From positions 1 to 64,000 of the forward strand of contig CAZBNP010000011.1 in NCBI GenBank assembly GCA_964493505.1: 64,000 bases of DNA, given 5' to 3'. The translations under genes and the position numbers were made by a program. This document shows positions 59,194 through 64,000 of the stretch, piece after piece. Numbering within the stretch: position 1 is the first letter of the stretch; every line of letters starts with the position of its first letter. The stretch comes from Chryseosolibacter sp964493505. Lineage in GTDB: Bacteria; Bacteroidota; Bacteroidia; Cytophagales; Cyclobacteriaceae. The notes under the pieces were generated by a model. It saw only the letters and a program-made list of their open reading frames with translations, made no database searches and was not told the DNA's origin.

Positions 59194-60270
59194 TCACGAC
59201 GCGACAACATAATTCCATCCATAGTGATCCTGCTCAAGTCCGAGTCGCATGTTGTTCAACTTTTCCTTCACCTGTGCCTGGAAGCTTGTTGGTCCGGCAT
59301 CGGGGAGTTGGTAGTCGACGCCGTCGATGTGGATGACAGCAATGGGGGCCACCACTGCGGCTGTTCCTGTGCCGAATGCTTCGGTAAGTGTTCCCTTCTT
59401 GAATCCCTCCGTAATCTCGTCCATTGAGATGCGCCGTTCCTCTACGGGATAGATCGCCATGTCGCGGGCCAGCGTGAGGATTGAGTCGCGTGTCACCCCT
59501 CCGAGGATTGCTGAGTTCAACTTGGGGGTAACGAGTTTTCCGCCGAGGACGAACATGACGTTCATCATACCCACTTCATCGATGTATTTGTGTTCTTTGT
59601 GATCGGTCCAGAGGATCTGGTCAAAGCCTTCCTGGCGAGCAATATCTGTCGGATAGAACGCACCACCATAATTGCCAGCGCATTTCGCAAAACCCGTTCC
59701 GCCTTCCGCTGTGCGCACAAAATGATTCTCAACTTTCAGTCTATACGGCTTGCTCTGATACGGTCCGACAGGCGAAGTCATGATCATCAGCTTATAATGA
59801 TCCGACACCTTTACGCCGAGGCGGGCTTCCGTGGCAAATACCAGCGGGCGGATGTAAAGCGTTCCATCCTCGCGATCAGGTACCCACTGTTGGTCAGTAC
59901 TGATCAACGCCTGTAACCCGGCGAGAAACATATCTTCCGGTACTGCCGGCATTACCATTCTCTCCAGCGACTGGTTTAGCCGTGCGAGGTGTTTCTGCGG
60001 CCGGAAGATATTGATATCGCCCGACTGAGTTCTGAAAGCTTTCATACCCTCAAACACGGATTGACCGTAGTGTAGCGACAGCATTGCCGGCGAGATGCTG
60101 ATGTTTGTAAACGGTACTACTTTTGGAGTTTGCCATTGACCGTCGTTATAGTCGACGACAAACATATGATCAGAAAGAATACTTCCGAATTCAAGATTTT
60201 TAAAGTCAACTTCGCTGATTTTCGATTCTTTCGCACGCTCAATGGCGACGCGGGAACTGGTGGCTGCCAT
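59194..60270 (-). CDS. ilvE: Branched-chain amino acid aminotransferase, long form
   Basis: A 358-residue class IV aminotransferase of the eukaryote-like BCAT subgroup, with LHYGQSVFEGMKAF, RPLVFATEARLGVK, CAGNYGGAFYPTDIARQEGFDQILWTD (including the PLP lysine) and the C-terminal EAFGTGTAAVVAPI. It is unlinked to the ilv operon and could serve catabolism of branched-chain amino acids, while the operon copy serves synthesis. This split is inference. Confidence 0.93.
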   Translation of the reverse strand: MAATSSRVAIERAKESKISEVDFKNLEFGSILSDHMFVVDYNDGQWQTPKVVPFTNISISPAMLSLHYGQSVFEGMKAFRTQSGDINIFRPQKHLARLNQSLERMVMPAVPEDMFLAGLQALISTDQQWVPDREDGTLYIRPLVFATEARLGVKVSDHYKLMIMTSPVGPYQSKPYRLKVENHFVRTAEGGTGFAKCAGNYGGAFYPTDIARQEGFDQILWTDHKEHKYIDEVGMMNVMFVLGGKLVTPKLNSAILGGVTRDSILTLARDMAIYPVEERRISMDEITEGFKKGTLTEAFGTGTAAVVAPIAVIHIDGVDYQLPDAGPTSFQAQVKEKLNNMRLGLEQDHYGWNYVVAS

Positions 60271-60346
60271 AACTGAAATATTAAGCCGTGAATTTACGTG
60301 AATGTATTGACAAAAGGCAAGTCCTGGACAAAAAGCACCGCCTACC

Positions 60347-60841
60347 TCACTTTGTAGCGCCCTGTGTCGCAGGATTTTCGCCAGCGACCTGCGGTTTATG
60401 AAGAACAGGAAAATTCACCGAGCGCGCGATAAAACAATTCTTGCTCGCGGCGGTATGCAGTGACTGGGCTTTGTCGAACATCGACGCGTCAGACACGGTA
60501 ACCCGTGGACGTAGCGTTACGCTAGTGAGTTGTCCGCTCCCGTCGCCGTTTTCCTCCATCACACCCTCTGCGTTGTCGGTGTATGCCACCACCACAACGC
60601 CGTTGACAGCGCACTGGTGGAGGTACGAAAGCATGTGGCACGTCGAAAGGGCCGCCACGAGCAAATCCTCCGGTGAGTAACGAGCTGGATCTCCCCGGAA
60701 CGCAGGATCCGAAGAACCGGAAATTACCGGCTTCCCCTCGCCGGAGATCTCGTGGTCGCGCGTATAGGCTTTGTAGTCGCGTGTACCGTTCCCGGTATTT
60801 CCTGTCCAGGTGTTTGTGATTTTGTAGTGATGGGTAGTCAT
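60347..60841 (-). CDS. OsmC/Ohr-family peroxide reductase
   Basis: A 164-residue OsmC-like protein with the two reactive cysteines in LSTCHMLSYLHQC and NCFIARSVNFPV. These proteins reduce organic hydroperoxides, often with lipoyl or thiol donors. It is transcribed alone, divergent from the EEP gene. Confidence 0.88.
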   Translation of the reverse strand: MTTHHYKITNTWTGNTGNGTRDYKAYTRDHEISGEGKPVISGSSDPAFRGDPARYSPEDLLVAALSTCHMLSYLHQCAVNGVVVVAYTDNAEGVMEENGDGSGQLTSVTLRPRVTVSDASMFDKAQSLHTAASKNCFIARSVNFPVLHKPQVAGENPATQGATK

Positions 60842-60865
60842 ACGGGAATATACGGAAAGAAGCGG

Positions 60866-60911
60866 ATGAGGGATTAGGGATTAAGGGAAATAGGGGAATA
60901 AGGTTGGAGGC
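60866..60911. repeat. Telomere-like AGGGATTA filler repeat
   Basis: Between divergent genes, a purine-rich stretch repeats gagggatta, gggattaa, gggaaatag, gggaataagg. The period is near 7 to 9 nt and the units vary. It is not a telomere on a bacterial chromosome. It resembles the other short-period fillers in the window. Confidence 0.55.
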
Positions 60912-60959
60912 GCTCAGGATATTAATCTTAAATTTAGACCCTTGATCCTAAATTTTGTA

Positions 60960-62186
60960 GTGAAGTACTTCAATCTTGTTGCTGCTGCGGTTTTTATCTG
61001 CGTTTACGCCTTGGGAAATATTCCGCCTTCGGAGCGGTTCAACCTCTGGCTGGTACCATTTGCTATCCCGTTTGCGCTGGTGTTTAACATCGTATTGCTG
61101 GTCGTAGCGCTCCTCAGGTTCAGGCGGTCGTCGCTGTTTCTGCTTGCGGCGCTCGTAGCCGGCGGTAATTATTTGTTGAGCAGCGTAGCTGTTAAACCAT
61201 GGTTCAACCGCCCCAATGCCGGCAACAGCGCGTTGTTTTCAGTGTTGAGCTACAATGTCGGCGATTTTAATGTGGGCTTTTTTCCTGAAATGGATGAGGA
61301 AGGTTGGATCAGGGCGATTGACGTACAGAAAAGCATGATTGACTGGATGCTGGACAATGACGCCGATATACAGTGCTACCAGGAATTTCCGCGGATTTTG
61401 GCGCAGGGCGATGTTGACCTGGTTAAATTATTTGAAAACAGGGGGTTGAACGTCTATTTTTCCGGGGAGAGCCGCCTGCACCCGTCAAATGTGGGCATTC
61501 TGACGGTTTCCCGCTTCCCCATCCTGGCTAGCGGCGATATTCTCGCCAGCGAAAATGGCTTCAATCGGATATCTTATGTCGATGTGCTCACTGGCAAAGA
61601 TACGATTCGTGTTATCAATACCCATCTCCAGTCCATGCAGCTGAAAAGCTTTAATCCGCTTTACTCTGAGGATTTTGAGGCCCAGCGACGGGATGCAAAA
61701 ATGGTCTATCGCAGGCTGAAAAACGGTGTATTTGAGCGAAGCCGGCAAATTGGGGAGCTGACGGCTTTTATCGCCGAATCTCCTCATCCCGTGATTTGTG
61801 TCGGCGATTTCAACGAGCTGCCATACTCGTATTCATACGGCGAGATGAAGAAGTACTTAAAGAATGCTTTTGAAGAGTCAGGACGGGGATTTGGATTCTC
61901 CTACAATGGAAAAACCCTCAGCACGCTCCGGATTGACAACCAGTTTTACTCGGAGGGTATCACTTCTCTCCGTCTTCATACGCTTAATACCGTGACATAC
62001 AGCGACCACTTCCCATTGCTGGGGGTCTATGGGGGCTACCGGGTCAAAAAAATTAATTTTCAGCAGCGATTCATTAACCCGGGTTACATTCCTGCGTATA
62101 CGGCATTAAGTCAGACCGGGAGCTGCGGGTACGCAAACGTTACATGCCGGTCTGCAAACGGATGTAATGAATTTCAAAAAAAATGA
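60960..62186 (+). CDS. Membrane-anchored endonuclease/exonuclease/phosphatase-family protein
   Basis: A protein of about 408 residues with two or three N-terminal membrane helices (residues 1 to 85), then an EEP hydrolase domain with VLSYNVGDFN, a QCYQEFPRIL segment in place of the usual Q-E core, VINTHLQS, and GDFNELPYSYSYGEM and DHFPLLGVY near the end. EEP enzymes cleave phosphodiesters or phospholipids. No ATG is near the 5' end: the start is either GTG at 60960 or TTG at 60942; GTG (MKYFNLVAAAVF) looks more natural. Its substrate is unknown. Confidence 0.82.
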   Translation: MKYFNLVAAAVFICVYALGNIPPSERFNLWLVPFAIPFALVFNIVLLVVALLRFRRSSLFLLAALVAGGNYLLSSVAVKPWFNRPNAGNSALFSVLSYNVGDFNVGFFPEMDEEGWIRAIDVQKSMIDWMLDNDADIQCYQEFPRILAQGDVDLVKLFENRGLNVYFSGESRLHPSNVGILTVSRFPILASGDILASENGFNRISYVDVLTGKDTIRVINTHLQSMQLKSFNPLYSEDFEAQRRDAKMVYRRLKNGVFERSRQIGELTAFIAESPHPVICVGDFNELPYSYSYGEMKKYLKNAFEESGRGFGFSYNGKTLSTLRIDNQFYSEGITSLRLHTLNTVTYSDHFPLLGVYGGYRVKKINFQQRFINPGYIPAYTALSQTGSCGYANVTCRSANGCNEFQKK

Positions 62187-62397
62187 ACTTTTTGCCGCTG
62201 GTTCGGTTACTTGTCGACAACTAATGCAATTAACAGGTGTTTTCCGGACATTAAACTGCTTTTTTTTAAGTAGGATTTTAAGGGTTTCGGAATGTTTTTA
62301 GTACTTTAGTTGTCTCTTAGTTGGCTTTGATCGAACCCAAAGAATTTCCAAGGTCCCTTGAAGCCGCACTTTTAAACAACTTTAAAAATGCGAGCCT

Positions 62398-62787
62398 ATG
62401 AAGAAGATTTTGCTTATTGAAGATGACGCTCCCCTGAGCTGGCTTCTTGGAAAAATTTTGAAAGACCGGTATGACGTTACCATCATCAAAAATGAGATGG
62501 ATGCCTGGGCGTGGTTGTCAGAAGGCAATCAAACAGACCTCATCATTCATGATCTCAACTGCCAGACCACGGATAAACTGGAGTTTCTGGACAACATCCG
62601 ATTTAGCGGCTTTTACAACGAAATCCCGGTGATTGTTCTTTCGGGCTTTCAGGACGACGAGGAACGCCAGCAATGTCTTGAACTCGGCGCTCTTTCGTAT
62701 TTCGCAAAGCCATTCGAACCCCGTTCCTTATTGTCAGCAATCAAAAACGGTTTACTCCGGAAGAATGAAGTTGTATTGACCAACTGA
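62398..62787 (+). CDS. Single-domain response regulator
   Basis: A 129-residue receiver domain without an output domain. Acidic residues E8-D9-D10 bind metal, D52 (LIIHDL) is the phosphoacceptor, and the conserved lysine is in YFAKPFEP. The stand-alone form suggests it relays phosphate or binds a partner. It stops 2 bp before the sugar transferase gene, so the two are almost certainly one operon; no histidine kinase is in the window. Confidence 0.9.
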   Translation: MKKILLIEDDAPLSWLLGKILKDRYDVTIIKNEMDAWAWLSEGNQTDLIIHDLNCQTTDKLEFLDNIRFSGFYNEIPVIVLSGFQDDEERQQCLELGALSYFAKPFEPRSLLSAIKNGLLRKNEVVLTN

Positions 62788-62789
62788 TT

Positions 62790-63878
62790 ATGGAATCGTT
62801 ACTGACTGAAACCGACAACCAGGCACCGCACAGTCTGGAAGCGGTAGCCGTATTTGCAAATCGGATCCTGCGGATAGACGGTGCTCCACATCCCGGAGAC
62901 GATAACTATCTGTACGAGACCACGTTATTCGCATACGTGTCGCTGGAAAGCGCTATTCAGTCACTCAAGAAAAACGAAGTCGTCCATGCGATTTTATTAC
63001 ATAATCTTCCCGCCAGCGGGCAGCTGAATAACTTGATCGATATCGCCGCCGAACGATCGGTGCCGGTGATCTGGTACACCCCCAAGTTCCAGGCCTCGGC
63101 ACGTGTACGGGCACTCGAACAACTTCTGGATGACTATCACTACGGAGCGATCACGCCTGTTTTCCTTAAACGCATAGAAGCTCTTCGGAAGCTCAAAGCC
63201 TATAAACGGTCGAGGGGCAATAAGCCGTATGAGACGTTTACCGAAGATGCGCCACGTATGCATCAATGGGCGATGAAACGCGCTCTTGATATCGCTGTGT
63301 CCGTGTCCGTGCTTATGCTGTTGTCGCCCTTCCTGTTACTCATTGCGACTATCATTAAACTTGAGTCACGCGGGCCTATCTTTTACATATCGAAAAGGGC
63401 TGGTTCAGGTTACCGTATCTTCAATTTCTACAAGTTCCGTTCAATGCGCGCGGGGGCCGACAAGGAACTGCGCAAGCTGGCACACATCAATCAATACGCC
63501 GAGACATCGAACAGCATCTTCTTTAAAATTAGAAATGATCCGCGTGTGACACGATTCGGTGCTTTCCTGCGGCGAACAAGTCTCGATGAGATACCTCAGC
63601 TGTTTAATGTATTGATGGGCGATATGTCGTTGGTAGGAAACAGACCACTCCCCCTTTACGAGGCTGCTCAACTTACGAACAACAGGATTGCATGGCGTTT
63701 CCTCGCGCCGGCGGGGATCACCGGTCTATGGCAGGTGCAGAAACGCGGAAAAGAAAATATGTCGGCTGAAGAACGTATTGCGCTCGATGTAGAATACGCC
63801 ATGAACTGGTCCATTCTCCTGGACATCAAGATTATGCTGTCGACTTTACCAGCCCTGCTGCAGAAAGAAAAAGTCTGA
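62790..63878 (+). CDS. Polyprenyl-phosphate sugar-1-phosphate transferase with receiver-like N-terminus
   Basis: A 362-residue protein. Residues 160 to 358 form the bacterial sugar transferase catalytic domain: hairpin membrane helix (ALDIAVSVSVLMLLSPFLLLI), KFRSMR at 215-220, the catalytic D266-E267 region (LDEIPQLFNVLMGDMSLVGNRP) and TGLWQV. It is expected to load a hexose-1-phosphate onto undecaprenyl phosphate to begin a polysaccharide. Residues 1 to 135 lack the membrane helices of WbaP/WcaJ and look like a degenerate receiver domain (VVHAILLHNLP, SVPVIWYTPKF, GAITPVFLKRIEAL). It probably opens an exopolysaccharide cluster to the right. Confidence 0.9.
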   Translation: MESLLTETDNQAPHSLEAVAVFANRILRIDGAPHPGDDNYLYETTLFAYVSLESAIQSLKKNEVVHAILLHNLPASGQLNNLIDIAAERSVPVIWYTPKFQASARVRALEQLLDDYHYGAITPVFLKRIEALRKLKAYKRSRGNKPYETFTEDAPRMHQWAMKRALDIAVSVSVLMLLSPFLLLIATIIKLESRGPIFYISKRAGSGYRIFNFYKFRSMRAGADKELRKLAHINQYAETSNSIFFKIRNDPRVTRFGAFLRRTSLDEIPQLFNVLMGDMSLVGNRPLPLYEAAQLTNNRIAWRFLAPAGITGLWQVQKRGKENMSAEERIALDVEYAMNWSILLDIKIMLSTLPALLQKEKV

Positions 63879-64000
63879 TTACCCGCTTCTTGCCCTCCCA
63901 AATCTCCTTTTTTATACCGTGATTTGCAGCCTCAATCTTTATCCTTCAGACTTTGGCTCGTTCATCTGCGCTTCCTTACCTGGCTCTGGCAGCCGTGTGT

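Noticed and set aside
60866..60911. Telomere-like repeat as a replicon end
   Set aside because: Units are imperfect and short, genes continue on both sides, and similar fillers occur elsewhere.
1..64000. tRNA, rRNA, CRISPR arrays and prophage
   Set aside because: No clover-leaf, rRNA-like or regularly spaced repeat sequence was noticed in the gaps, and no phage structural genes appear.
63879..64000. Gene at the right edge
   Set aside because: The last 122 bases after the sugar transferase show no start codon with a convincing frame; the next gene is probably outside the window.

Overview
The window reads as chromosome of a free-living Bacteroidota bacterium, most likely a cytophagalean relative with roughly 50% GC. 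The support is a SusC/SusD outer-membrane pair, a BshA bacillithiol synthase, Bacteroidota-type MoxR/VWA, DUF4252, ComB and OmpA/PD40 proteins, starts that mostly lack a Shine-Dalgarno sequence, and TAnnTTTG-like promoter elements. No rRNA, tRNA, CRISPR array, intact IS element or prophage was seen. The genus-level placement is inference.

Layout. 1-920: 3' part of an Rpn/PD-(D/E)XK gene, then a mosaic of short repeats. 921-8569 (minus): MoxR-type ATPase and VWA partner, sterol-desaturase-type hydroxylase, bshA, and a large exported GH3/serine-hydrolase fusion. 8715-12041 (plus): mutL and two rhomboid proteases. 12052-13590 (minus): rlmN and a small exported lipocalin-like protein. 13817-15973 (plus): a dgcN/dgcA-like pair. 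15977-24852 (minus): clpB, a SusCD pair with a clear terminator, a redoxin and a phosphopantetheinyl transferase. 25648-31058 (plus): WD40, DivIVA-like, folB, then DUF1232, dtd, MazG-like and a membrane acyltransferase, with an IscA-like gene on the other strand. 31043-33315 (minus): comB, gcvT and a lipoprotein.

33345-45173 (minus) is the metabolic core: a complete branched-chain amino acid locus in transcription order ilvE-ilvD-ilvB-ilvN-ilvC-ilvA-leuC-leuD-leuB-leuA. In front of ilvE lies a 40-codon leader ORF with nine consecutive Val/Leu/Ile codons. It is followed by an intrinsic terminator whose 5' arm can instead pair with leader codons 34-37. This is the architecture of a ribosome-mediated transcription attenuator and is the best candidate here for an unannotated regulatory system. 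An identical 18-nt element precedes both ilvE and leuC, and a second strong hairpin stands between ilvA and leuC. LeuA and the ALS small subunit are both short forms, so RNA-level control may matter more than usual.

45295-49162 (minus): ECF sigma factor, membrane anti-sigma-like protein, two DUF4252 proteins and an ABC-2 exporter. 49291-62160: LOG-family protein, OmpA/PD40 protein, cytochrome-b-like membrane protein, exported TPR-CHAT protein, TIM-barrel isomerase-like protein, RsmB-family methyltransferase, lipoprotein and barrel pair, Dabb protein, a second branched-chain aminotransferase, OsmC and a membrane-anchored EEP phosphatase. 62398-63878: a single-domain response regulator 2 bp before a polyprenyl-phosphate sugar transferase with an unusual soluble N-terminal domain, probably the start of an exopolysaccharide locus. 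Several intergenic gaps hold short low-complexity repeats rather than genes.
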